Assembly: GCA_016218685.1 (NCBI GenBank)
Contig: JACRDD010000004.1
Span: 248,001-312,000 of the forward strand
DNA from: Desulfobacterales bacterium
GTDB taxonomy: Bacteria; Desulfobacterota; Desulfobacteria; Desulfobacterales; Desulfosarcinaceae
DNA length: 64,000 nucleotides
Reading direction: 5' to 3'
Of this stretch, positions 26,540 through 35,253 are shown piece after piece. Below the pieces are notes generated by a model that saw only the letters and a program-made list of their open reading frames with translations, searched no databases and was not told where the DNA came from. The stretch's first letter is position 1. The number at the start of each line of letters is the position of its first letter. The translations under genes were made by a program, and so were the position numbers.

Positions 26540-27763
26540 ATGAAAGAATTCTTCAAAGTGACAACCATCGAGGCGGTACTGGCCCTCAGAAAGAGTTTTG
26601 GGTGCGCGGGTACCGAAAGGGTGAGCATCGAACAGGCCCTGGGCCGCATTCTGGCGGCCGATCTCTTGGCCCCCAGTGATATTCCCGGGTTCGACCGCTC
26701 GACCGTGGACGGCTATGCCGTGCGCGCCGCCTCCACCTACGGCGCCAGCGAAGGGGCGCCAGCCTATCTGGCGGTCGTGGGGTCGGTGGAGATGGGCTGC
26801 ACGCCGATCCAGGTGGTAGGCCCCGGGCAGGCGGCGCGCATCGCCACGGGCGGCATGCTGCCCCCGGGAACCGACAGCGTGGTGATGGTCGAGCATACCG
26901 GCGTCATCGATGCCGCCACCATCGAAGTCTACCGCAGCCTGGCGCCGGGCCAGCATGCGGTCGGCCGGGATGAAGACGCGGCCAAGGGCCAGAAGTTGTT
27001 GGTGGCCGGCACCCGTCTGCGTCCCCAGGAAGTGGGCTTGCTGGCGGCCTGCGGCGTGACGGAGGTCAATGTCTTCGCCCAACCCCGGGTGGGGATCGTC
27101 TCCACCGGGGACGAGGTCGTGCCGGTCGAAGCCCTCCCGCAACCCGGTCAGGTCCGGGATGTTAACGCGCACACCCTGGCGGCCTTGGTGCGCCAATGCG
27201 GCGGGCAAGCCGCGCGCTACGGCATCGTGCCGGATCGTTATGAGACGCTGCTATCCGTCTGCCGCCAGGCCCTGGCCCAGAATGACATGGTGCTGGTCTC
27301 CGGCGGCAGTTCGGTGGGCACCCGCGATCTCACCGTGGACGTACTGGCCGCCCTGGAGCAGAGCCGCATCCTGGTGCACGGGGTGAGCATCAGTCCCGGC
27401 AAGCCCACGATCCTGGCCCAGTGCGGGGCCAAGCCCTTCTGGGGGCTGCCGGGTCATGTGACATCGGCCATGGTGGTGTTTATGGTGTTGGTGCGCCCGT
27501 TCCTGGCGCACTTGGCCGGTTGGACCAACGACGCGCCGGTGCGCGTCCCCGCCCGCCTGACCCGCAATGTGGCTTCGGCCCAGGGCCGGGTGGATTTCGT
27601 GCGCGTGCGGCTGACCCATCAGACAGGGGAAATCTGGGCCGAACCTATTCTGGGGGCCTCGGGACTGATTCGCACCATGGTGGCGGCCGACGGATTGATC
27701 GCCATCGACCGCAACAGCGAGGGGCTGGAGCAAGGCGCAGCGGTCGAAGTCTTGCTGTTTTAG
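26540..27763 (+). CDS. moeA: Molybdopterin molybdotransferase
   Basis: 407 residues. MoeA inserts molybdate (or tungstate) into adenylylated molybdopterin. Motifs visible: DIPGFDRSTVDGYAVRA, ATGGMLPPGTDSVVMVEHT, VGIVSTGDEVVP, DMVLVSGGSSVGTRDL and LVHGVSISPGKPTILAQCG, LPGHVTSAMVVF. GGGAG precedes the ATG. A second, longer MoeA starts 17 bases after the stop. Two moeA genes often separate tungsten from molybdenum insertion in anaerobes, which would fit the aldehyde oxidoreductase in this window (inference). Confidence 0.95.
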   Translation: MKEFFKVTTIEAVLALRKSFGCAGTERVSIEQALGRILAADLLAPSDIPGFDRSTVDGYAVRAASTYGASEGAPAYLAVVGSVEMGCTPIQVVGPGQAARIATGGMLPPGTDSVVMVEHTGVIDAATIEVYRSLAPGQHAVGRDEDAAKGQKLLVAGTRLRPQEVGLLAACGVTEVNVFAQPRVGIVSTGDEVVPVEALPQPGQVRDVNAHTLAALVRQCGGQAARYGIVPDRYETLLSVCRQALAQNDMVLVSGGSSVGTRDLTVDVLAALEQSRILVHGVSISPGKPTILAQCGAKPFWGLPGHVTSAMVVFMVLVRPFLAHLAGWTNDAPVRVPARLTRNVASAQGRVDFVRVRLTHQTGEIWAEPILGASGLIRTMVAADGLIAIDRNSEGLEQGAAVEVLLF

Positions 27764-27780
27764 AACCCAAGGATATGACT

Positions 27781-29703
27781 ATGCCTCCCAAGCGCAACAT
27801 CTATCTTCAGATGAAATCTTTGGAAGAAGCCCGGGGCATCGTGCTGGACGCCTTCGGCGACCGGCTGACCGAATCCGAGTCGGTCGCCACGCCCGACGCC
27901 GTGGGGCGCGTGTTGGCCGAACCGGTGGCCGCGCGGCTCTCATCGCCCCATTTTCATGCCGCGGCCATGGACGGCATCGCGGTCAAGGCCCAAAACACTT
28001 TCGGGGCCCATCCCACCCGTCCTAAAACACTTTCAATCGATCGCGATGCCTTTTACATCAACACCGGCCGGGTGCTTCCGGCCGGCACCGACGCCGTCAT
28101 CATGATCGAGCAGGTCCAGCGGCTGGACGACACCCGCGTGCAGATCGAGGCGCCGGCCTATCCCTGGCAGCATGTGCGCAAAATGGGCGAAGATATCGTG
28201 GCCACCGAAATGCTTTTTGCCCGGCAGCACCGGGTTACGCCCTATTGCGTGGGGGCGCTGCTGGCCGCCGGCCGCTTCGAGGTCCGGGTGTTGCGGCGGC
28301 CGCGCGCGATCATCATCCCCACCGGATCGGAGCTGGTGGAGTGGCACACCCGGCCCCAGGTCGACCCGCGTCCCGGCCAGGCCATTGAATCCAACGCCTT
28401 TGTCTTGGGAAAACTGACCGAGGCGGCCGGCGGCGGCTTCCAACGATGGCCCCTGTTGGGGGACGATGTGGGCCGCATCGCCGAGGCCATCCGCACGGCC
28501 GCCCAAGAGGCCGATCTGGTGATGGTGGTGGGCGGTTCATCGGCCGGCTCCGAAGATTTCGCCCGCGGCGCCATGGAACAAGTGGGCGAGATCCTGGTGC
28601 ACGGCGTCACCATGATGCCGGGCAAGCCCACGCTTGTCGGCCGGGTGGCGGACAAGCCGGTCTTCGGCATGCCGGGGTATCCCGTATCGACCATCATGGC
28701 CTTCGAGCAACTGGTTGAGCCATTGCTGGCGCGCATGCTGGGCCAACCGCCGCCCCAGCGACCCCTGGCCGATGTGCTGCCCACCCGCAAAATCGCCTCC
28801 AAGCTGGGGACCGAAGAGTTCGTGCGCGTCAAGATCGGCCAGGTGGGCGAGCGGCTGGTGGCCACCGCCTTGCCCCGCGGGGCCGGACAGATCACCAGTA
28901 TCACCGAAGCCGACGGCATCATCCGCATTCCGGCCCATGTGGAAGGGCTGGCCGAAGGTCAACCGGTGGCGGCGGAGTTGCTGCGGCCGCTGGCCGCTAT
29001 CAAACGCACGCTGGTCGTGGTCGGCAGCCACGACAATACCCTCGATCTGCTGGCCGACGAATTGCGGGCTCAGACAGCGCACCTGACGCTCTCGTCGAGC
29101 CACGTGGGCAGCATGGGCGGCCTGATGGCGGTCAAGCGCGGGGTGTGCCATCTGGCCGGCACCCATCTGCTGGACGAGGCCACCGGCACCTATAATTTTA
29201 CTTATATCCGCAACCTGATGCCGGATCTGCCGGTGCGCCTGGTGCATCTGGTGATGCGCGATCAGGGTTTGATCGTGCCGGCCGGCAATCCCAAAGGCAT
29301 CCATGGCATCGAAGATCTGGCCCGGGAAGATGTGGTCCTGATCAACCGCCAGGGCGGCTCGGGCACGCGCATTCTGCTCGACTACCGGCTCAAGCAACTG
29401 GACCTGCCGCCGGAGCGCATCGCCGGTTACGCCAACGAAGAGTTCACCCACATGGCCGTGGCCGCCGCCGTGACCAGCGGCGCCGCCGATGTCGGCCTGG
29501 GCATTCAGGCCGCGGCCCAGGCCCTGGGCCTGGATTTTATCCCCGTGGTCACCGAGCAGTACGATCTGCTGATCCCCCAGGTTCACTTCGAGACCGCCGC
29601 CGTGCAGGAACTGCTGGGCGTGATCCGCGGCGAGCGCTTCAAGGCGCGGGTGGAAGCGTTGGGCGGTTACCACACGGAGCGGACCGGGGAGGTATTGCTT
29701 TAA
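27781..29703 (+). CDS. MoeA-like molybdotransferase fused to a periplasmic-binding-protein-like domain
   Basis: 640 residues. Residues 1-405 are MoeA (SSPHFHAAAMDGIAVKA, NTGRVLPAGTDAVIMIEQ, MVVGGSSAGSEDF, MMPGKPTLVGRV, GMPGYPVSTIMA). Residues about 415-640 are a PBP-like substrate-binding domain (VVGSHDNTLDLLADELR, VLINRQGGSGTRILLDYRL, AADVGLGIQAAAQAL) as in the C-terminal half of several archaeal and deltaproteobacterial MoeA fusions; it could sense molybdate or tungstate. The frame extends upstream into moeA, but ATG 27781 with AAGG at 27769-27772 is the natural start. Followed after 9 bases by archease. Confidence 0.93.
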   Translation: MPPKRNIYLQMKSLEEARGIVLDAFGDRLTESESVATPDAVGRVLAEPVAARLSSPHFHAAAMDGIAVKAQNTFGAHPTRPKTLSIDRDAFYINTGRVLPAGTDAVIMIEQVQRLDDTRVQIEAPAYPWQHVRKMGEDIVATEMLFARQHRVTPYCVGALLAAGRFEVRVLRRPRAIIIPTGSELVEWHTRPQVDPRPGQAIESNAFVLGKLTEAAGGGFQRWPLLGDDVGRIAEAIRTAAQEADLVMVVGGSSAGSEDFARGAMEQVGEILVHGVTMMPGKPTLVGRVADKPVFGMPGYPVSTIMAFEQLVEPLLARMLGQPPPQRPLADVLPTRKIASKLGTEEFVRVKIGQVGERLVATALPRGAGQITSITEADGIIRIPAHVEGLAEGQPVAAELLRPLAAIKRTLVVVGSHDNTLDLLADELRAQTAHLTLSSSHVGSMGGLMAVKRGVCHLAGTHLLDEATGTYNFTYIRNLMPDLPVRLVHLVMRDQGLIVPAGNPKGIHGIEDLAREDVVLINRQGGSGTRILLDYRLKQLDLPPERIAGYANEEFTHMAVAAAVTSGAADVGLGIQAAAQALGLDFIPVVTEQYDLLIPQVHFETAAVQELLGVIRGERFKARVEALGGYHTERTGEVLL

Positions 29704-29712
29704 TGCGGAAGT

Positions 29713-30147
29713 ATGAAGACAACCAAGCGCCACTATAGACTGTTCGACCACACCGCCGATCTGGGCATGGAGTTCTTCGGCAAGGATGCGGTGGCGCTCT
29801 TCACGCATGCCGGCCGCGCCCTTTTCGAAGTGATGGTCTCCCGAGGGGGGCAACAGGCCCAGGCCCTGCACCATTATGAATTCTTTCTGCAAGGTGAGGA
29901 TTGGGCCGATTTGATGGTCAACTGGCTTCGAGAATTGCTTTTCCTGTTCCACGGGCACCAGCAACTGCTGCATCAATTGCGCGTCACCTCGCTTTCAGCC
30001 ACCGAACTGCGGGCCGAAGTGACCACCGACGATTTCCTGCCCGAACAGCATCGGATCGAACAGGATATCAAGGCTGTGACCTACCATCAGGCGGCCGTGG
30101 TGCAAAACGATCGTGGCTGGCAGGCGCGGGTGGTATTGGACGTTTAG
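29713..30147 (+). CDS. Archease
   Basis: 144 residues. Archease activates the RNA ligase RtcB, speeding guanylylation and allowing NTP flexibility. Family marks are YRLFDHTADLGMEFFGKD at the N-terminus with the metal-binding Asp, a central DLMVNWLRELLFLF and KAVTYHQAAV near the end. It lies 9 bases after the MoeA fusion and 9 bases before rtcB, so the RNA repair pair is translated from the same message as the cofactor genes. Confidence 0.94.
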   Translation: MKTTKRHYRLFDHTADLGMEFFGKDAVALFTHAGRALFEVMVSRGGQQAQALHHYEFFLQGEDWADLMVNWLRELLFLFHGHQQLLHQLRVTSLSATELRAEVTTDDFLPEQHRIEQDIKAVTYHQAAVVQNDRGWQARVVLDV

Positions 30148-30156
30148 GAGGTGCCC

Positions 30157-31590
30157 ATGCAAATCACGCGTATCGATGACTACCGTTGGCGGGTCGAAGC
30201 CTTCGGCCGGATGAACGTTCCGGGTATCGTCTATACCAGCGCCCGCATGCTCGACCAGGTGCGTCAGGAAGAGGCCTTGAACCAGGTGGCCAACGTGGCG
30301 GTCTTGCCCGGCATCCTCAAGGCATCCATGGCCATGCCCGACATCCACTGGGGCTACGGCTTTCCCATCGGTGGCGTGGCGGCCTTCGACTGGGAGAGCG
30401 GCGTGGTGTCGCCCGGCGGCGTCGGTTACGATATCAATTGCGGCGTGCGCCTGGCGAGCACCGACTTACAGGTGGAAGACGTCCGGGGTCGCATGAAGGG
30501 GTTGGTGGATGCGCTCTACCGCAATGTGCCCTCGGGTGTGGGCTCTACCGGATCGGTGAAGCTGTCGCCCAAGGATCAAAAAAAGGTGCTGGCCCAGGGC
30601 AGCCAATGGGCCGTGGATCATGGCTACGGCACCGACGAGGATATCGATCACACCGAAGACCGGGGCTGTCTGGCCCATGCCGACCCCGAGGTGGTCAGCC
30701 AGCGCGCCCTGGATCGTGGCAGCAACCAGTTGGGCACCCTGGGGTCGGGCAATCACTTCCTGGAAGTGGGGGTGGTCGAAGAGATCTTTCACCCCCAGGC
30801 CGCTGAAATCTTCGGCTTGCGCCTGGGCCAGATCACGGTGCTGCTCCATAGCGGTTCCCGGGGTTTGGGGTACCAGGTCTGCGACGATTTTCTGGCCGTC
30901 ATGGGCAAGCATGTCAAGACCCTGGGTATCGAGTTGCCCGATCGTCAATTGGCCTGCGCCTACATCCATTCCGAGCAGGGTCGGCGCTACTTGAAGGCCA
31001 TGGCCTGCGCGGCCAATTACGCCTGGAACAACCGCCAGATCCTGCTGCACCGCTGCCGAGAGACCTTCGAAGAGGCTTTGGGCATCAGCCCCCGGGCCTT
31101 GAACATGCGACTGGTCTATGACGTTTGTCACAACATCGCCAAAAAGGAAGAACATATCGTGGACGGCCGTCCGCGGACCGTATGTGTCCATCGCAAAGGC
31201 GCCACGCGCGCCTTCGGGCCTGGGCGATCTGAAATCAGCGCCGATTATCGCGAGATCGGCCAGCCGATTCTGATTCCGGGCGACATGGGCACGGCCTCCT
31301 ATGTATTGGTGGGCACCGAGCAGGCCATGCTGGAGACTTTTGGATCGACCTGCCACGGGGCCGGGCGGGTGCTCAGCCGCAAGGCGGCCTTGCGCCAATC
31401 CAAGGGACGTTCCATCGCCCGGGAATTGGAGGATCAGGGCGTGCTCGTGCGCTGGACCGGCCGTTCGACGTTGGCGGAAGAAATGCCCGAGGCATACAAG
31501 AATGTCTCCCAGGTGGTGGATGTGGTCCACGGGGCCGGCATATCCCGCAAGGTGGCCCGGCTCAAGCCGCTGGCGGTAGTCAAAGGGTAG
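30157..31590 (+). CDS. rtcB: RNA-splicing ligase RtcB
   Basis: 477 residues. RtcB joins 2',3'-cyclic phosphate or 3'-phosphate RNA ends to 5'-OH ends with GTP and manganese. Key features: Cys95 in YDINCGVRLAS (metal), GSGNHFLEVGVV, LLHSGSRGLGYQV, GDMGTASYVLVGT and the guanylylated histidine His400 in TCHGAGRVLSR. Start ATG 30157 has AGGAGG before it; the GTG at 30151 lies in the ribosome site. Paired with archease, it may repair tRNA or rRNA after nuclease damage. Confidence 0.97.
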   Translation: MQITRIDDYRWRVEAFGRMNVPGIVYTSARMLDQVRQEEALNQVANVAVLPGILKASMAMPDIHWGYGFPIGGVAAFDWESGVVSPGGVGYDINCGVRLASTDLQVEDVRGRMKGLVDALYRNVPSGVGSTGSVKLSPKDQKKVLAQGSQWAVDHGYGTDEDIDHTEDRGCLAHADPEVVSQRALDRGSNQLGTLGSGNHFLEVGVVEEIFHPQAAEIFGLRLGQITVLLHSGSRGLGYQVCDDFLAVMGKHVKTLGIELPDRQLACAYIHSEQGRRYLKAMACAANYAWNNRQILLHRCRETFEEALGISPRALNMRLVYDVCHNIAKKEEHIVDGRPRTVCVHRKGATRAFGPGRSEISADYREIGQPILIPGDMGTASYVLVGTEQAMLETFGSTCHGAGRVLSRKAALRQSKGRSIARELEDQGVLVRWTGRSTLAEEMPEAYKNVSQVVDVVHGAGISRKVARLKPLAVVKG

Positions 31591-31681
31591 TATCGAGGTG
31601 ATACAATTAGTTGCTTTGCATTACCCGCGCGCATCTGTTACATAAAAAGAAGATCGTCTATCCGCACCCAAGGAGATAACC

Positions 31682-33043
31682 ATGCTGAATCCCGAAATCT
31701 TCCGGCAGTACGATATCCGCGGCATCGCCGGCAAAGATCTGAATGAGGCCGATGTGGTCCTGCTGGGCCGGGGCATCGGCACCTATCTGAGCCGGCAAGG
31801 CCAGCGCCTGATCGCCGTGGGACGCGATTGCCGCTTGACTTCGGACGACTATGCCCAGCGTCTCATGGAGGGCTTGCTGGCCAGCGGCTGCCAGGTGGTG
31901 GATATCGGCGTGTGTCCCACGCCGGTGGCGTACTTCGCCATCCGTCATCTCAAGACCCAGGGATGCGTAATGGTTACGGCCAGCCATAATCCGCCCGAAT
32001 ACAACGGCTTCAAGATCTGCAGTGGCGTGGACTCGGTCTTCGGCGAGCAGATCCAGCAGATCCGCGAGTTGATCCAGGCCAAAGATTTCGTGGCGGGTCA
32101 GGGCGGCATCGAGAACTATGAAATTCTTCCGGATTATGTGGATTACCTGGTGGAGAACATCTCACTGTCGCGCCCCCTGCGGGTGGGTATCGATGCCGGT
32201 AACGGCACGGCCGGCCTGACCGCCGTGCCGGTGATCGCCAATCTGGGCTGCGAGCTGCACGAATTGTATACCGAAATGGACGGAACCTTTCCGCATCATG
32301 AGGCCGATCCCACTGTGGCGGGCAACATGGCGGACCTGGTGGCCTTGGTCAAGGAGAAGCAATTGGACGTGGGGCTGGGTTTTGACGGCGACGGCGACCG
32401 TCTCGGCGTCGTGGATGCCGACGGCCGCCTGATCTACGGCGACCAGTTGATGATTCTCTTCAGCCGCGAGATTCTGGCGCGCAAGCCCGGCGCCACCATC
32501 ATTTCCGAAGTCAAATGCTCCCAAACTTTGTATGACGACATCGCTAAGCACGGCGGCCAGGCGGTCATGTATAAAACCGGTCACTCCATGATCAAACAGA
32601 AGATGAAGGAAAGTCATGCCGAATTGGCCGGAGAGATGAGCGGCCATCTCTTCTTCGCCGACCGCTATTTCGGCTATGACGATGCCACTTACGCCGCCTG
32701 CCGTTTGCTCGAAATCCTGGCCGACGAAGGCAAAAACATCGGAGAGCTGCTGGCCGACGTTCCCCAAACCTTCAATACGCCGGAAATCCGGGTTGATTGT
32801 CCCGACGACATCAAGTTCGACGTGGTGGCCCGGGTCACCGAATATTTCTCCAAGCGGGAAAAGGTGATCGATATCGATGGCGCCCGGGTGCTCTTCGATG
32901 GCGGCTGGGGCCTGGTGCGCGCCTCCAATACGCAGCCCGTGCTGGTGTTGCGTTTCGAGGCCGTTTCTCCGGAACGCCTGAATGAAATCCGACATACGGT
33001 CGAAGAAGCATTGGAGAATATCAAAGCAAAGAGCGCAAAGTAA
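31682..33043 (+). CDS. Phosphomannomutase/phosphoglucomutase
   Basis: 453 residues of the alpha-D-phosphohexomutase family. The phosphoserine loop is TASHNPPEYNG with Ser101, the metal loop is DGDGDR near residue 237, the sugar-binding loop GEMSGHLFF and the phosphate-binding end RASNTQPVLVLRFEA. It interconverts hexose-1- and hexose-6-phosphates for surface polysaccharide or LPS precursors. AAGGAG precedes the ATG. About 90 bases separate it from rtcB. Close to AlgC/ManB type; sugar preference cannot be read by eye. Confidence 0.94.
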   Translation: MLNPEIFRQYDIRGIAGKDLNEADVVLLGRGIGTYLSRQGQRLIAVGRDCRLTSDDYAQRLMEGLLASGCQVVDIGVCPTPVAYFAIRHLKTQGCVMVTASHNPPEYNGFKICSGVDSVFGEQIQQIRELIQAKDFVAGQGGIENYEILPDYVDYLVENISLSRPLRVGIDAGNGTAGLTAVPVIANLGCELHELYTEMDGTFPHHEADPTVAGNMADLVALVKEKQLDVGLGFDGDGDRLGVVDADGRLIYGDQLMILFSREILARKPGATIISEVKCSQTLYDDIAKHGGQAVMYKTGHSMIKQKMKESHAELAGEMSGHLFFADRYFGYDDATYAACRLLEILADEGKNIGELLADVPQTFNTPEIRVDCPDDIKFDVVARVTEYFSKREKVIDIDGARVLFDGGWGLVRASNTQPVLVLRFEAVSPERLNEIRHTVEEALENIKAKSAK

Positions 33044-33056
33044 AACAGGGAATACC

Positions 33057-33548
33057 ATGAGCGCCATTACCCTACTTCCCATCGGCACCATCCACAGTCC
33101 CTATCGGAGCATCGAAGAGATGCCGATTCAACCCATTGGTGACGGATCGGCCCAGGGCACCGTGGTCTTGGAAGCGGCCTATGCCGATGGCCTCGAAGAT
33201 ATCGAAGGGTTTTCGCACCTCATTCTGATCTACCAATTTCATCGCGTCAGGGGCTTCGACCTTAAGGTCAAACCCTTTCTGGACGACCAAACGCACGGAC
33301 TCTTTGCCACCCGCGCCCCACGCAGGCCCAATCCCATCGGCCTTTCGGTAGTCCCTTTACTGAGCAGAGAAGGCAATGTCCTGTTAGTGGACAAGCTCGA
33401 TGTGCTGGATGGTACGCCCTTGCTTGACATCAAGCCTTTCGTGCCCGACTTCGACTCGCCGATGGTTACTTCCATTGGATGGCTCACGGGAAAAATGCGT
33501 CGGGCAAAGCAGATGCGTTCGGACGACCGTTTCGCGGCATGCGATTGA
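33057..33548 (+). CDS. TrmO/TsaA-like SAM-dependent methyltransferase domain protein
   Basis: 163 residues with the UPF0066 core: LPIGTIHSPY, GFSHLILIYQFHR, LFATRAPRRPNPIGLSVV, LDGTPLLDIKPFVPDFD. TrmO methylates N6-threonylcarbamoyladenosine 37 of some tRNAs. The protein lacks the C-terminal extension of the E. coli enzyme (235 residues), as many short homologues do. It begins 13 bases after the mutase stop and is probably co-transcribed with it. Confidence 0.88.
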   Translation: MSAITLLPIGTIHSPYRSIEEMPIQPIGDGSAQGTVVLEAAYADGLEDIEGFSHLILIYQFHRVRGFDLKVKPFLDDQTHGLFATRAPRRPNPIGLSVVPLLSREGNVLLVDKLDVLDGTPLLDIKPFVPDFDSPMVTSIGWLTGKMRRAKQMRSDDRFAACD

Positions 33549-33622
33549 AACTCGGCGATGGCTCAAATTTTTCTTGTGTAACATCATGGTGGTGAGGTAA
33601 GCATTGTGCGCATAGGCTTTCT

Positions 33623-33640
33623 TGTTACATATTGTTGCAA
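33623..33640. promoter_or_regulatory. Possible operator upstream of the TetR-type gene
   Basis: GTTACA-TAT-TGTTGC (about 33624-33638), an imperfect relative of the perfect GTTACA-GAT-TGTAAC at 34857-34871. Both lie near the regulator. Autoregulation is a guess. Confidence 0.3.
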
Positions 33641-33700
33641 AGAGCAATCCCAGGCTTAATTTGCTGTTAATGAAAAAGAACAGAGCAGGTAGGTTTTTAA

Positions 33701-34336
33701 ATGACTTCAAAAAGCAGCAAAAAAAAAGAGATCCCGCTGGTGAAAGCATTGGCCAATCCGGACCGCCCCCAGGCCACGCCCCTGGATGTTTTTAAGCTGG
33801 CTCGCAAATTCTGGTTGGAAGGCAAACGGATCTCCATAGGGGATTTGGCCAAGGGCGTGGGGGTAAGCCGCGTAACCCTCTACCGCTGGGTCGAAAGCAA
33901 GGACCGGCTGGTAGAAGAGGTCCTATGGTCGTTCGCCAAACCCACCTTCGATGACGCCATCAAGGAAACGCCGGGGGGCGGCGTGGAACATGTGGTCGGC
34001 GTTCATCGTCGCTTCATGACCGCCTTGGGTACCTTTGAGCCCATGCGGCGCTTCATTTATGACAATCCCAAGACGGCGATCCGCATTCAAACCAACGATC
34101 CCCGCAGTGCCCACGGCCGCATCATAGAGGCGACCACCCTTCATCTGAGCGATCAGATCGCCAAAGGGCGTCTTAAATTACCTGCACCGGTGCGCGAAGT
34201 GGCCGAGATGATTGTCTTCACCGGCGGCGCGTTGCTGTACAGTGCCATTATCGGCGGCCGTTCAACGCTGCCGGCCATCGAACAGTCTTGCACCATCACG
34301 CGCATGTTGTTGCAGGGCAAGTTCGTCAAACAATAA
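33701..34336 (+). CDS. TetR-type transcriptional regulator, QsdR-like
   Basis: 211 residues. An N-terminal helix-turn-helix (ISIGDLAKGVGVSRVTLYRW, then VESKDRLVEEVLWSF) is followed by an all-helical ligand domain, as in QsdR-type TetR regulators. It lies between housekeeping genes and the export/lipid synthase locus and reads toward the latter. Four palindromes in that locus (35034, 56614, 58683, 62244) could be its targets, but none of them overlaps its own promoter; GTTACA-type palindromes flank it instead. The assignment to either motif is open. Confidence 0.85.
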   Translation: MTSKSSKKKEIPLVKALANPDRPQATPLDVFKLARKFWLEGKRISIGDLAKGVGVSRVTLYRWVESKDRLVEEVLWSFAKPTFDDAIKETPGGGVEHVVGVHRRFMTALGTFEPMRRFIYDNPKTAIRIQTNDPRSAHGRIIEATTLHLSDQIAKGRLKLPAPVREVAEMIVFTGGALLYSAIIGGRSTLPAIEQSCTITRMLLQGKFVKQ

Positions 34337-34609
34337 TTTTTATTTCCAATTAAATTCCCGTCATTCGATTTCATCCGACAGTTGGGAAGAGCGGGATGAG
34401 GGCTTGAACCCACCGTTTTATGATGCTTTCCCAACGACCATCCTCATTCAATCCAGGCAAAATAGGTTCCGCGCATAGAATTTATAGTAGTTTTACTAAT
34501 TGCCAAAGGGGAGCGATGCGTAGTAGGGAATTACAAAAAATAATAATGTAAGCGTTTGTTAGAGAAATAGACTAAGTAACTGTGATTCGTCATCAAAGTC
34601 CCTGATGAA

Positions 34610-34746
34610 CGTGTAAAAGACCCTCCCGGGGGCCCGGAGCCCCATGTCCCATGCATGGGATAAGCCGACCGCCGATCGATGCTCTCGGCCCTCTGTTCGT
34701 GACAAACCTTTCCCTCCGGAAGGAAAGGTTTGTCACGATTTTTTTT
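34610..34746 (+). ncRNA. Candidate small RNA ending in a strong terminator
   Basis: A compact hairpin-rich stretch (GC-rich palindrome at about 34622-34638, CCCATGCATGGG near 34650) leads into the terminator at 34697-34746, yet no CDS ends nearby: the nearest upstream stop is at 34336. Start and strand are uncertain; no clear promoter was seen. Confidence 0.3.
34697..34746 (+). terminator. Very strong orphan Rho-independent terminator
   Basis: Perfect 17-bp arms TCGTGACAAACCTTTCC (34697-34713) and GGAAAGGTTTGTCACGA (34722-34738), an 8-base loop and eight T residues (34739-34746). Confidence 0.9.
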
Positions 34747-34856
34747 GATGCCCCACTCGGGAGACTCTCCCAATGGTTTTGGAGGGGGCAGGTTTTTGGA
34801 CTTCGCGATTTGGTAATTCCCCTAGTTGCCAATGGCCGGTAGCGTGTAGTATGTCT

Positions 34857-34871
34857 GTTACAGATTGTAAC
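34857..34871. promoter_or_regulatory. Perfect palindrome, probable operator
   Basis: GTTACA-GAT-TGTAAC, 15 bases, in the intergenic region between the TetR gene and the export operon. Size and symmetry fit a TetR or similar dimer site. Confidence 0.45.
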
Positions 34872-35033
34872 ATCGTTAAGAAATTTTTAATCATCATGGA
34901 CCGTAAACGAGGTTCATGGTTCAGAACAGTGCTTAATGGAAGAACTGGCATCGGAGACCAGTCGTGAAGTCAGCGTTGAGGCCCTGGAAAAAAGCGCAAC
35001 TCGATTCGGGGATGAGGGTCGGTTTTTAGTTGC

Positions 35034-35051
35034 GAACTGATGTGTCAGTAT
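35034..35051. promoter_or_regulatory. Operator-like palindrome, site 1 of 4
   Basis: GAACTGATGTGTCAGTAT, 200 bases before the export operon. It shares AACTGA and TGTCAGT half-sites with the sites at 56614, 58683 and 62244, being the most divergent at its centre. Confidence 0.45.
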
Positions 35052-35253
35052 TGTAGTAAGAAAAATACAGGGTGCATTGAAAACATTACGCTGATTGGTT
35101 TCCTGCGGGTCAGTTTGCCTGAGCAATTTTGTTAGGCTTCATTTTCATTCAAAAAATTTGAATCCGTGGCCATTATGGCCATGCTGGTGCCGCGTGCGCG
35201 CGGTGACTTCATCGGACCGTTTGCAAGACCCTTAGACGTCTCGTGAGGCAAGA

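Larger units (their letters stand above)
34337..35253. other. Long AT-rich non-coding region with structured elements
   Basis: 917 bases with no supportable gene. It holds a strong orphan terminator (34697-34746), several short GC hairpins before it, a perfect GTTACA-type palindrome (34857-34871) and an operator-like palindrome (35034-35051). This is a plausible regulatory region for the export operon and possibly a small RNA. Confidence 0.6.

Noticed and set aside
27421-27780. N-terminal extension of the MoeA-PBP fusion
   Set aside because: Lies in a different phase inside moeA and is low-complexity; the natural start is 27781.
34593-34832. Minus-strand ORF across the orphan terminator
   Set aside because: It reads through a perfect terminator stem and has no ribosome site or conserved sequence.
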